A stretch of DNA of 64,000 nucleotides. Source: Dicaeum eximium. Its lineage: Eukaryota > Chordata > Aves > Passeriformes > Dicaeidae. The notes beneath the pieces were generated by a model, which saw only the letters and a program-made list of their open reading frames with translations, made no database searches and had not been told where the DNA came from. A program made the position numbers and the translations under genes. Positions within the stretch are counted from its first letter, which is position 1; every line of letters begins with the position of its first letter. Positions 47,401 through 59,404 of this stretch are shown here, one piece after another. The stretch lies in NCBI GenBank assembly GCA_013396995.1, contig VWZP01001440.1, positions 4,241,151-4,305,150 on the forward strand, in the 5' to 3' direction.

Positions 47401-50400
47401 TTTTTCAATTAATGTCAAGCAACTTAAAGGAAAAACTTTCAGAGGGTTACCATCAGTGCTATACTCCAGCTCAAACCAGGGCCCCAGAAAAAACAGTGCC
47501 ACAAGAACACAGAAGGGGACAGTGCCAGTGCTGACGTGCTCACCTGAGTGTGCCTATGCAAGTGAAACCAGACCTCACATCAGCAGATATGTACCAGTGC
47601 CCATCTGCACTGGGCACCTGTCAGTACGCACTCTCTGCTTGAGCTGCTGTGTGATCCCACAGGGGACAGGGACATTTGAGTCAAGTGACACCACTGGCCC
47701 AAGCCTAGCACTCTGCAGACCTTCTTACACAGCTTTTGGCTCAGCAGTTTCAACTACTCTGTAGCCCGTGCATGTCTCTTGCAACTATGTCTTAGACCCA
47801 GCTCTTAGCACAGTTCTTGATCAAGTCAAGCGTAATTTTCAGTATCTTTTAACTTTTGGCAATTAGATATCTTCAAAGACTTTCATCTATCTGGTCTAGG
47901 AAACCAATGAAAAAATATTCTGTCCCTACCCATTTAAAAGCTAATTCTAGCTTAGAGGATAATGCTTTCCACATGCTTCAGAACCAAACCCCACATGTCA
48001 CTTAATACAAAGGAAATAGAAATTATTTAATGTTGATCTCCTCAACTCCTTTTGACCTGCGTATCTTTGCCTTTTTGGCTGTCATCATTGAGATCTGGAG
48101 CAACAGCTGATGCATCACTGTGAGCTCTCACAAGAGAATAAAACATCTGTTTTCCTCCCTCAGACTGAAAACAGATGCCTTTTTAGTTGTGTCCAACAGA
48201 TACTCAATTATATGACAGCATAGTGAAGCACAATGCATCTAAATCAGGGCACACCCTCGGGCCACACGGGTGCCTGGCATGTGGTCAGGAACCCAAAAAG
48301 GCTTTGCCATCTCAAGCAGGCTACCTATCCACAAGTATCCAGGGTCTGGGACACCTGCTCACCTACATCAAGGCCATGGCCTTGTCTGCAGAACTGCTCT
48401 GGAGCAACCACATGCACCAAGCACTGTGCAGTCCCACTGCGGCTCAGCTGTGTACTTGTGGCTTTCCTAATAAAATGTCTGGAAAACCCAATTCCATACA
48501 AAAACCAACCAACTCACCAAACATTCCAGATCTGAAAGAGGTGATAGTAGTAGGCATGGGACAACTCTTCAACAAAACCTGCCTGGAGAGATTTTCCTGG
48601 CTACTGCAGTCGTGTTGGAAACTTACTGCTATGAAAAAACTCCTGCAAGTGGCACCTGGGGAAGCCCAGCCACAGCAGAGCGAGGTGAACAGCCTGGCAA
48701 TCGTTGGCTCAAGATTCAATTTGGGACACATGGATGGGGTGCCACTGATAAGACAACTCAAGCAGTGCCTGTTCCATGTCTGTTTCTGTGGCTGAAGCAA
48801 TCCAGTCTCCAGACCTGTTCAACTGCAACCATTTCTACAGACAAAAACAAAACTCAAAGAAACAAACAACCAAACCCCTGTTGCCCCAGAAAATCAAAAA
48901 CAGGGAAAAAAAATTCCTCAACCAAACGAAACCAAGAAAAAAAAAAATCAACCACAAACAAGGGAAGAGAAGGAAATTCTGCATCCTGCACTGTTTGAGG
49001 GAGCCAGCATTTTGCTAAGGGAAAAGAATAAGCCATCTGAGCAGCTGACAGCACAAGTGGAAAACCAATTGGAAAATTATAGGGACAAACCACATACATT
49101 CTGGCTTCTATATCCAGCTCTAGAAACACATTTAAACAAGTCAGGCAAATAGCTCCTATCAATGCTCTAGTGCCACAGCTACACAAACAAGCATGCCTCA
49201 CGTCAAGAGGTATCCACAAATTCTTGTGGATTAATACTAGTAAAGTGCTAATTAAGTGTTCAACTAAATCATTAGTTCTTGGACTAATTATCTTAAGCAA
49301 AACTCTTTAGAAATGAAACCGATCAGAGGAACAGAAGCTGTAAGTGTAACAAAAGAAGCCACTCAGGGTTCAGCACAGGTACACAAAGAGCTGACACCTG
49401 GGGGAGCTCAGCCAGACCAAGCAGGTACCTCCTGGACAGGCTCTACTCACCCTTCACAATACTTTTACCACGTTTTTCTCTCCTTCACAGCTCTTATTGT
49501 TATTTTCAACAGAACAATGGCTAAGCCGAATCAAGTGTTAAATAACCTTTTTTAAAATGTGATTTTAGAAGATTATGCCTTGTTTTGTAATTCTGTTATT
49601 TTCTCAGAGGTTTGTTCTCACTGGACACTTGCTAACAAGATCAACATTCTTGCTTTCTGCTGAACAGGTTGGAAGCTGTGCAAGCCTTCCTGCTCCTGTA
49701 ACTTCAGAAGTGGTTTATTTCCTTTGAAACACCTATTTCAAACTGAAGTATCTCATTAGTATTATTTTTCGTTTTAAATAAAACAATAACTTTTACAGAG
49801 ATGGGGAAGCATGGTCACTCTTAGAACTCCAAAACCTGATGGTCTTGTGAATTCTCAAACAAGACAGACAGAATGCTGGATGTGATAGTGTGCCACTGTT
49901 AACCTGACATGAAAAGGATGCCAGACTGCTTCCTCCCATCCCAGTCAGCCTTCCTGCATATTCCAAACCAAGTAAAATGAAACAGTAACCCTTTACTTTT
50001 AGCATAAGAATGGGCCTCATCAATAAATTCAGCTGAGAATTTGTTTCTGAACGCCAATTAGTTCAACACCATCTCCACGCCACTGCTCAAATTACATCAG
50101 GCCACATTTCTAGAGGTGTTTTATTTTGCTTGATTCTTAACATACAGGCCTTCAGCTGTAACTGACTTAGACTGTCTATTAAAACCTGCAACCCTTTTCT
50201 ATATTCGCATTAGAAGCAGCCCTGTCAATCCAAAAACATGTTTAATGAGCTAGTGTCACCACCTGTAAGACCCTGCTGACAAACTGTGAAAACAGAAAAA
50301 CTTATTTTGTTTTTTAATCCTTCTCTATGTACAGTAGTATAAGCCAGGCAACAATTTGTAGCCCCCGAAGACTCCAGCTACATGATCTGACCCATGACAA

Positions 50401-50465
50401 TCTCAGACTTCAAGAGTGTTTCACACAGTTAATAAAGGATCTGCAACAAGGATCAGGGAGCAAGA

Positions 50466-50479
50466 TACACACACACACA
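50466..50479. repeat. Short (CA)n microsatellite
   Basis: Seven CA-type dinucleotides occur in a row. The tract is too short to be notable. Confidence 0.7.
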
Positions 50480-53400
50480 TCGAGTTCAAATATTGCCAGT
50501 CATAACAGGAATTGAGTTATTCTTTTCAGCAAAGAAATGGCATTGGGCTTTTAGTTCATTTATCTAGAAGGTTTTAACTTGACATCATCTGATAAAAGTA
50601 AAAACTTCAAAGTCACACAGCGATAGGCTTCAATTACTATTTCTCTATCAGTCTGGCAGTGGCAATGTGATTCAGGAAGAAGGAGATTGCTGCTGGCAAG
50701 TCTCTTGCAGTCTATGGCACAGAGCTATTTCAGCTGAATTGGAGATTGAGTTTCACAGACAGTAACTATGTCAGGCTAGAAAACATAATTTAGAGGATTT
50801 AAAATACGACAATGCCCAAGGATAACACAAAGAAACATAATATGCTTTCCAGATAACCCTGCTTGTAGTACAGGTTAGAGATCAAGTGCCTGCTTTTTCT
50901 TAAGAACAGACATTGTAAGAGAAGTCAAGCAGATAAGTTGCTAAGTCTTCCACAAAATCAACACCACCAAGTGATTCAGAAGCAGATGCAGCTACAGTTA
51001 TGCCTCTTCTTGCCCTTCATCTTTTTCCTCTGTAAGTTAATAGCATTTTCCTGCACCATAGCAAGACAGGAAATACAAGGTAGTGTTTTTCATGAGTTTT
51101 CATATCCTCATCTGGAACTACAGAGCATTATTACTGTCATAAACTTGTCACACTGAGGTCTAGCAGTACTGTATGTTGGAAAGAGGTGTTATTTGGCTTC
51201 TTCATATACATCTGCCTGCAGTGTTGGGGCTGTGCCAGCATGCAGTCCAGTAACAAATGTAGTTCAGTCCAAGATCTATAGATGCAGGAAAAAAATATCC
51301 ATGCAGACCTACTCGTATACTCACATCACCATTTAAAGAGATTTCTCCTCCATCTTTCAGAGGACTGGCAATTTGAGTGTGCACATATATATTCTGTTCC
51401 TTGTCTCTGAATTCATACATCAAAGAAGATGCCACAACCAAAAAGTAACATGGTAACAAATCACAGATTCTTTATTAGCTCTTTCTTTTTAAGAAATTCT
51501 TCAAGAGATCTGCAGGCTCTGCAGTGGTTTCTGCTGTATCTTGACATTTTCATCAAACCAAAGTAAGGAATTTGGATTAGCTGCTACAGGCCAGATTCTG
51601 ACCCATGAGACTAGCACAAAACCAGAACCTTGAGCCAGCTGTCTGCATTCACATTCTCTCCAGAAACAGGACAGGGAAATCAGCCATCACTGCAAATTTC
51701 TCTCCTTTTAATGGCTAAATTCAGTCACCTACATTTAAAAGTCACCTGAATTCTATTAGGTAGGGAAAAAAACAATTCCAGAAACAGATTTTTAGCTACT
51801 AAGCTACGTCAGTGTACTAGGGAGATCACATGCTCCTTAAAAAGTTGCCCAATCATGTACTGGCCTTACATGGGCTTTGAAGGTTTCTTTAAGTGACTCA
51901 TTAAATAATCCAAGATAGTGAAAACTTTATTTTGCAAGACAGGTTAATACAATTACATTATTTTTCCATAAAATTCTTCTTGATCACTAGATAATTAGGA
52001 CTAGGTGTCAAGATACAGCAGCATTAACACCTTTTACCACTTCTCTCCAGCAAGAAATACAAGGTCTCAGGGAAAACATCCATGGAAAGCAATCCCAAAT
52101 ACCTCCTTAGGAGGGTTTGAGAAGGCATATAACACCAATCAACACCAGCACTGGTCTTATTGTTCCTTTCACCTGTACAAAGCAGCATGCAGGCAAACAG
52201 CACCCTTCCAGCCTACACTGTCTCTGCAAGAACATCAAGAAATTCTCTGACTTTACAGAAAGGAACTGTTGCGCTCCCAGTTGACTCTGAGCACCACAAA
52301 ACAGAGCTGTTGTAGCAAAGGTAGGATGGATCTCCCAAGTCTGCCCTCTGAAGCCTTTGATCAGGGCCTTTTTGAGCACACAGGTGATGTGGGTCTGGCC
52401 AGAGCTGCCTCAGAGCCACACTGAGCAAAGAGCAACAGCAGCCACACTCAGCAGGGAGCTGACAGACACAGCTCTCTGTCCTCAGCAAGTTAGAGAACAG
52501 CAGCACAAGTCAAACCAGTTTTTTGCTACTATAATAGCAGCTCAAGAACTTCTTCTGAGGCAAGCCTAAGAGCCACTGCTTGCTTCTTGCAAGTCCTCAC
52601 TACAGCAGCAAGGTGCAGTGCAGCCACAGTGCATGTGAAAGGCATACACTTCCTCAGGCTGCAAAGCTAACCAGGAATACCAAAAAGAGAGCCCCACCAA
52701 GGAATGGACAGGAAAGGATGAGCATTAAATGAGACAGCCACAAACCAAAGCACCATTAACACCACCCATCACTTCTGCCATGTATATCAGATGACTCTAA
52801 GAAACTCTGTAAGCACAGTGACCACCAAGGCAAACTGCAGCCCAGCTGACTTGTACAGGACATTTCTGCTGCAGCCTCCAAGACTGTTTCTCTTCTCTAC
52901 TGTTGCTTTTCAGGCTGTACATGCAAGTTCATCCAGAGACTGATTTGAACCCTCTGTCTCCTAGGGCAAAATCCTTCCCACACAAAGATCAATACTACCT
53001 CTTCTACAGGTTCCCTTCCCAGAAATGCCCTTAATTCACATCATCACATTCTTGGTCACACAGCTGAAGCTCCCAGTCAGAGTGGCATATCAACATTGTG
53101 ACCCACTTGTCTGCCACAGCAAGAAAGCCCCACAACAGTCTCTCCTTGGTATGACTGTAGCTGCACTCACCCCATCCGCCAACGTGCTCTTTTCCCTGCC
53201 ACATGCTGTGCCTTTCTAGAGATTACAAAAACTCTCTCTGCCCATGACAACTCCTTTAAAGCTTCATCCCACATCTCCCCCCAGCTCTTTGTTAATGACA
53301 CTGCTACAGAATGGAGCTGGAAACCAGAGCAGCTACCATAAAATGGCTAGAGATTCCTTTAGATCTTCATTAAATAATGAAGATGTTACACCTCCAAGGG

Positions 53401-53791
53401 CACATGACCCCTCAATGAAAAGGAGGCATAAGCAAGGCCTTTGCCTTTAAGCACACCTACCTACAGGCAGAGAAGTTCCGTTCTTCTCTACCCTTCAATT
53501 ATTTAGCACCTTTCTGGGATGAAAAGAGTGGTGTGCCCTCCCCCCAGAATCCCACCAGACCCAGCAGCACAGACAAAGCTCTGCCAACACACTGCAGAAC
53601 AAGGCACAAACCATCAGCCTCATTTGGCACACGTTAACAATTGTAGTGAAAACCACATGGAAGAGATTTTGCTAGCACCGACTTGAACAAAGGTGGTGAT
53701 CATCTTTTCCCATATCCTCTACAAGAAGGATAAAGAGAAATCCTCTTAGATTAGCTAGAAAGAAAATTAAACATGCAGACCAGAGGGGCAC

Positions 53792-53880
53792 TGGAGCAGA
53801 CTAATTCAGGAGACCATGAAATCTTCAAAGGATGTATTTTAAGCATAGGTTGGATAAATATCTGACAGAAGACATCCGGG
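53792..53880 (+). mobile_element. Probable ancient amniote CR1-type relic (sense)
   Basis: The stretch resembles the 3' region of the CR1 families seen in turtles and crocodilians. It has CTAATTCAGGAGACCATGAA, then a degenerate TTCAAAGGATG stretch, then TAGGTTGGATAAATATCTGA. The expected terminal block is lost or unrecognisable. Recognition is from memory of the consensus, so it needs a repeat-library check. Confidence 0.55.
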
Positions 53881-56800
53881 TACATTCATTTGTCTTCTGT
53901 GAACAATAAACTGGATTTGACTATTTCCTTAAGTCCCTGATATTAGAATACCCACAAAGCCTCAAAATTTCCTCCCTTGCCATTAGAAACACATTATCAG
54001 CAACGTAAGTTATTAGTTAGTAAGCATCCTTTATGAACAATAAAAGGCGGAGTGATAGACTCCTATTAGCAATCCTCTGTAGAAATACACTACACTGGCT
54101 AATAAAAGTTACTCCCCAGGGTAAGGTTGACACCCTGGTTAATAAAACTCTCCAATACTGGCTTAAATCAAGATTATTGCACAATCATGAAGCATATAAA
54201 GACTATGCTGAACCTTAGGCTCCCTTTCCTATTTCTGAAACTCAAATCATATCCATCCTTTCTTCCCCTGCAGGATCCTTAGCAAATTCTACACCAATGA
54301 TGCCAGCTTAAACACACACAGAAATACAATTTTCTTCTTGACAAAACTTACTTTGAGCCAAGCTTTGAGAAATATGGAGCATGTACATGATGAGATTTCT
54401 TAGAATAACATATTAGAGAAGGGCTCACTCAGAGAACATGAAAGAGCTTTCTCCTCACTGCAAGTCAGATGCAAGGAGACATTTGGATTCTATCATGCTG
54501 AGCTGCTCCAAGACCCAGTACAACTCCTCATATGTGTGACATTCATTACTCAACAGCAATCACTATGTCTTACACTTTTAGCTCTTCAGAACAACTTTCC
54601 AACCACCCATACACCTAACACATATGCTGGACTCTGCATGCAAAGGAAACAACCTCAGCATATTCAGCATGCTCTGTCTTGGGCTCATCAGTCTGACTCA
54701 GTTGTGTTGCTTTGCAAGACCTGCTACCAAAGCCAGAATAACACAGAATAACAGCCCAGGTTACCTGGAAATAGAAACTTTATTCTAAAACCTTATCTCA
54801 GGATATTTTTTGTCTTCTGTGGGTAGCCTGAATACCATAAAGGCAGAGACCTCCAAAACATGTTAGTTACTACAGGCTGGTCTTACACAATGTGTAGAAC
54901 TCATATCACATTATTGCAATGCCTTTTCATCCTAAAACTACAGGGAAAATACAGCCTAGCTTGCAGTTAGGGTTTCTTAAAAATTCTGAATACTGAACCT
55001 CTGAAACTCTTCAAGAAACTTTATCCAGAGCTTTCCCCTGAATACAAATGAACAATGGGCAACCAACTTCCAAGTGGGGCACTCTCCACTGCTGCTGCAA
55101 CTGTGCCCTCTCTTGCAGCCTTTAAGCAGAGCATGACCTCTTGCAGGCAGGGAATGCATCTCCTTGCTGACTGCAAACACTTGCAACAGGACAGAAACGA
55201 GCCCAAAAACTCTGGTGTCTGCAAGTTATCTAAAGCATCATCTCATGAGCAACCTGCAAATACACTGGACTGATCTGCAAGAGAAGTTTTCTTCTTTCAA
55301 ACCTGGACTACACAATACACTTGGGAAGGGGAGAATGGCAAGGTTCTGCCCTCCAGTCATTTCCCAAGAGCCCAAAATACCGGAGGCACAATTGCAATTA
55401 CCTGCTGCTAGAGCTGCCAGCTCAGCAGCAACTAAGCCCTTCCCAGAGCTCCAAAGTGAATTCACAGTGGTGGTTTGAGGAACTGGGCAAACAGAGCAGA
55501 CCCAGCAATTGAATCCTGTCAATGCACTTCTCCCTCCTTTAAACAACCTCCTTGAGACCTGGGGGAACAAACCAGATCATTAATCTGGAACGAGAAGCAT
55601 CTGCATGTAGCATTAGCTAGAACACCTGCATATAGCAGCAAGAGAGAAAACACCTTTTCCCCTGGAGCTAATCCCTGCAAGGGCACCTGCTTTCCCAGCA
55701 AATCTTTGCACCAGCAGAAACCCAGTTTCCACTCAGTTGATCACCATTCAGCAACCCAGACAGATGGTCTTTAACTTGTAATCGTCATCTTCTGACACAC
55801 ACAAAACCCACCTACAGTAGTTTAATCATGTTTTTACACAGAAGGGGCCAAGGCTGGCAAGCAACTCACCTAGACTCTCTTCCACACACTGGAGAATCCT
55901 TTTCAACAGGAATTTGTGGAGCAGCCTCCATACTTTGGGGAGTGACTTACAGCTTCATAGAAACATAAGGCAGAAACTGAAGAGCGTGAAAAACATCCAG
56001 GGATTTCCTCTTCACTCTGGAGTCACCTTGCCTGCCAGCCTATTTCAGTCATGCAGTCAGAGGAGGTCTTCCTCCCACCAGGTGCAAGTGTATTCCTAAC
56101 ACTGGTTCTGTACCTCTCCCTGTGACAGTACTGCACACCAGGCTCTGTGCTCAGTCACACCAGCGCAGGCCAAGGAAGCTTCACAACAGTCTGGTAAGCA
56201 AAAGCCCCAGACTGCCAGAGCTGTGATGGGCAGAGCAGCAACGTGCCCCCAGAGCCAAGCTACCTAATGCACCTGCTGGTGCAGCAGTCAGGGGAGGGGG
56301 AACAGCTCCACATGAATCTCTACCGAAGTTCCAGTAAATACACTTAAATCTTCAGAGCCATTTCCTTCCCATTCAGTGGACAGAAGGGAGGCAGGGTACT
56401 CTGCAAGCCCATTTCCAAATTTTCCCTGTAGTACTGCCTCACTACTTTATCTGTGAACTAGGAACCAAATACAATCTCTGCCTTAATGCCTGGTGACTAA
56501 AGAATATAGCATCAATATTTAAACCAGTCAAATTTCCTTGACAGAAAGTAACACATTTATGCCATGTCTGTTGTTCAGGCAGGTAGGAGCAGCAGGCTTC
56601 AATGATGGATTTAGCCATTTTGTTGGTCTGAAAAGTAATTCCAGATACTGTCAGATGAAATGCACTACAGAATTCAAAAATTTATATTAATGTCATTCTT
56701 CCAAAATAATTTTATTTTCTTTTGATCCAGCATCAAAGACTTTTAAGATAGGCGTGTCATTAACTATGCCAATCAGAAGAGCAGTGAACCTCCAAATCAA

Positions 56801-58175
56801 CTATTTACAGTATATGCTGCAAAAAACATGCACTAAGTATTTCTAAGTCAGATCTTGCAAAATCAGGGGAGAAGCAGGGAGGTTCCTCAAAACAAGCAGG
56901 ACTTTCAGGAAGTTTTATACAGATTAGTTCTAGTAAAAGCTTTAGACATCAGGCATCAAATAGCATGAGCTCTACTGAAGGAGTCCAGGGTCCAACCCAA
57001 ATACTCTGCACAAACACAGCCCCTGCTGAAGGATGACACTACACAAAGCCACCACCACTACACCATGGGCCACCACCACAGCCTGAGACCCACCAGGCCC
57101 AGAAAATGACAAAGAGGCTTGACTGTCCACAGTGCAGCCCCATCACCTACTGCTCACCACTAACAAAAGAGCATAAGGAAACAGGGAATCTACAGCTCCC
57201 CAGGACCTGAACATGTATCTCCCTGTGACTCTCCCCTTGCAGACTCCTGGTGCATATGCACAAACTTGCTTTCAGCAGCAACTTGAAGCTCACAGCATTA
57301 AGGAGAAAATTAGCTGTGCAAGTCAAATAAAAGCACGTATGCTTCTTTTCAAGTTTCCTTTTAATCTTTTGATGCTAGATAAAAGGAAAAAACAAGATTC
57401 ATCTCACAGATATGCAACTGTTCCAAAAATGAGCACTGAAGAGCAGAGATTCAAAACAGGCACAAAGATGAAAACAATATCCATATGCAGGTTAAGCATG
57501 TCATCCACAAACACTGAACCTGTCAGTGAGAAAGAGAATGCTTGTGGCAAAGAACCTCTTTCAGCTTTATGTGGGTTCACTCCTTATCTCCCTCCCTGCC
57601 AAGCCTCAAGCCTCAGAGGAGCAGGATGCACCCTCAAGTTCTTGCAAGAATGTGAACACTACCACAGGTCCTGGGACAACCAAGCATCTGCTGATCAGCT
57701 TATCCAAATAGCTCACTCTCAGCTCTTGTATGTGCTACAGCACAGTAACCCTTTCAATGCAGTGACACAGCCCCCACTTCATCACCCAGCATGAACCCAA
57801 GCAACCAATGTTCTGAACAAGGACAGCTCTCGTGACTGAAACCTGAATTCCAAATCACAATCCAGCTTGTAATGTTGGTCAGTCAGCTGCTCTGCTCAGA
57901 CACTTATACCTAGAATGATTCTATTCAAGTCAAATGAGATAGCAGATTTCCCCCAAAATAACCAAGAGCAGATTTCAGGATGTCAAAACAAACATTGTCT
58001 GGAAGCAAAGGGAACCTCATACCACTGATCTAGGAAGTGCAAAGGAAATAGCAAGAAAAAGAGAAAAAAATGATTGAAAACAGTATCTATCTAGCATCAA
58101 GCTATATTATTTTAAAGAATACAGGCAACAAAAACTATGATCTCTTTATCCTACATTATTTGCACCAGTAACAGA

Positions 58176-58275
58176 TTTTTAGAGGCAGAAGGGCCTCATT
58201 AGATCAGTTAATCTGATATCCCATGTAATACAGTCCATGAAAACCCAAGCAGTTCCTTCTGCACTCAAACCAATT
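58176..58275 (-). mobile_element. Probable ancient amniote CR1-type relic (antisense)
   Basis: The plus strand carries TTTTAGAGGCAGAAGGGCCT, TTAGATCAGTTAATCTGATA, TCCCATGTAATACAGTCCAT and a following CAAGCAGTTCCTTCTGCA. This order of blocks matches the reverse complement of turtle/crocodile CR1 3' ends (AGAAGGGACC, ATCATCTAGTCTGACC, ACACAGGCCA, CAGTAATTCCTGCA). It is strongly diverged and likely predates the avian CR1 radiation. Confidence 0.6.
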
Positions 58276-59238
58276 ATTTTCTGTGAATAAAGTATTTCTT
58301 CTCAAACAGCATTAGGATTTAAACTGAATTAAGATCTTCAAATCAAATTAAGGAAGAAAATCAGAACTAAGAATTCTGACCAACAATTTATTTTTTGTTA
58401 TAGATACAGACATTGCCTATACCGTGGTAAAATACAGAAAAACAAAAGCATTTTTATCATCTGCCGAAAAAGGATTCCCCACCCCCAATTCACAAGTAAT
58501 AGTTTTCAGCCTTCTGAAACATATAGTGATCTACACACTTTCTAATAAGGATGTGGATCTCTACAGAGCAAATGGAAGCCCACAGACAACAGCCTCACTT
58601 CGTTCAAGTTGCCTTTTCTAACTCCCTGAACAATAAACCGAATTCCATGTGGCTGAGAGCTCACAGCTTCGAAACTGGTGCACTCCTCCCAGAGTGCAAA
58701 GAAGCAGAGAAGGCTGGGGTTGTTCCCATATACATTCCTAAGGCAGTACAAAAAAACTGTAATAGCCCAAGATTTTTTCCCCCATCTTCTACCGTGTAAG
58801 CTTTATGAAAAATAGCACATGTAGAAGATGCTACATTCACACAATACTAAAGTAACTAACACAGAAGCCAAAGTTTCTGATATAAATTCATATATAATTG
58901 ACTAAAAAAAGAACTATCAATGTATTGTTACTTTAAGTCACCGAAGCTATCACATGGAAACAGGTTCAAAAGCTTCAAATACTGGCAGTGGAAAATCACA
59001 AAGTTCAATCACAAACCCTGACTTCCGTAACAAAAGACTAAACAAGATTAGTTACCCCCTCCATCACCCATTATTAAAGGTAAGCCTCAAAGAAATGTCT
59101 CCCAGAAAAAAAATCTCCATAAGAAACAAAATTCAAATGTAAATTAATCCTTATTAACATGCACACAAGTAACACAGGCATGTTATTAACAGCATTTGAA
59201 GAGCTAAACTAAAAATAAACGGACAGATCTTCCATACA

Positions 59239-59404
59239 TTAGATGTGGCGTTCATCCAAAATTCTGTCCCATGTCCGGAGAGCCTGCACATGGCACATTG
59301 CAGCAGTTGGGGTCAATTTGAGTTTCTCCAACTTCAATGGCAGCAGGATCTGGCTCTTAATTAAGTTCCAGACTTCCCATTGTCCCAACTCTACCACACC
59401 TTTC
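59239..59404 (-). other. Unidentified exon-like open frame with stop (last-exon shape)
   Basis: On the minus strand a pyrimidine-rich tract ending TTTTTTACTCAG precedes a 54-codon frame that begins KGVVELGQWEVW and ends RTWDRILDERHI before TAA at 59241-59239. The acceptor-plus-stop arrangement looks like a terminal coding exon. I do not recognise the protein and found no matching upstream exon. The opposite strand is also open here, and a 54-codon open frame is not rare by chance. It lies inside the 5' intron of CLASP1. It may be chance, a decayed gene fragment or a nested gene. Confidence 0.2.

Noticed and set aside
48187..48795. 202-codon plus-strand open frame
   Set aside because: No start context, domain or splice structure that I can support; other frames and the opposite strand are also open over parts of it.
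57213..57794. 193-codon plus-strand open frame
   Set aside because: No recognisable motif and no supporting context; intronic and consistent with chance.
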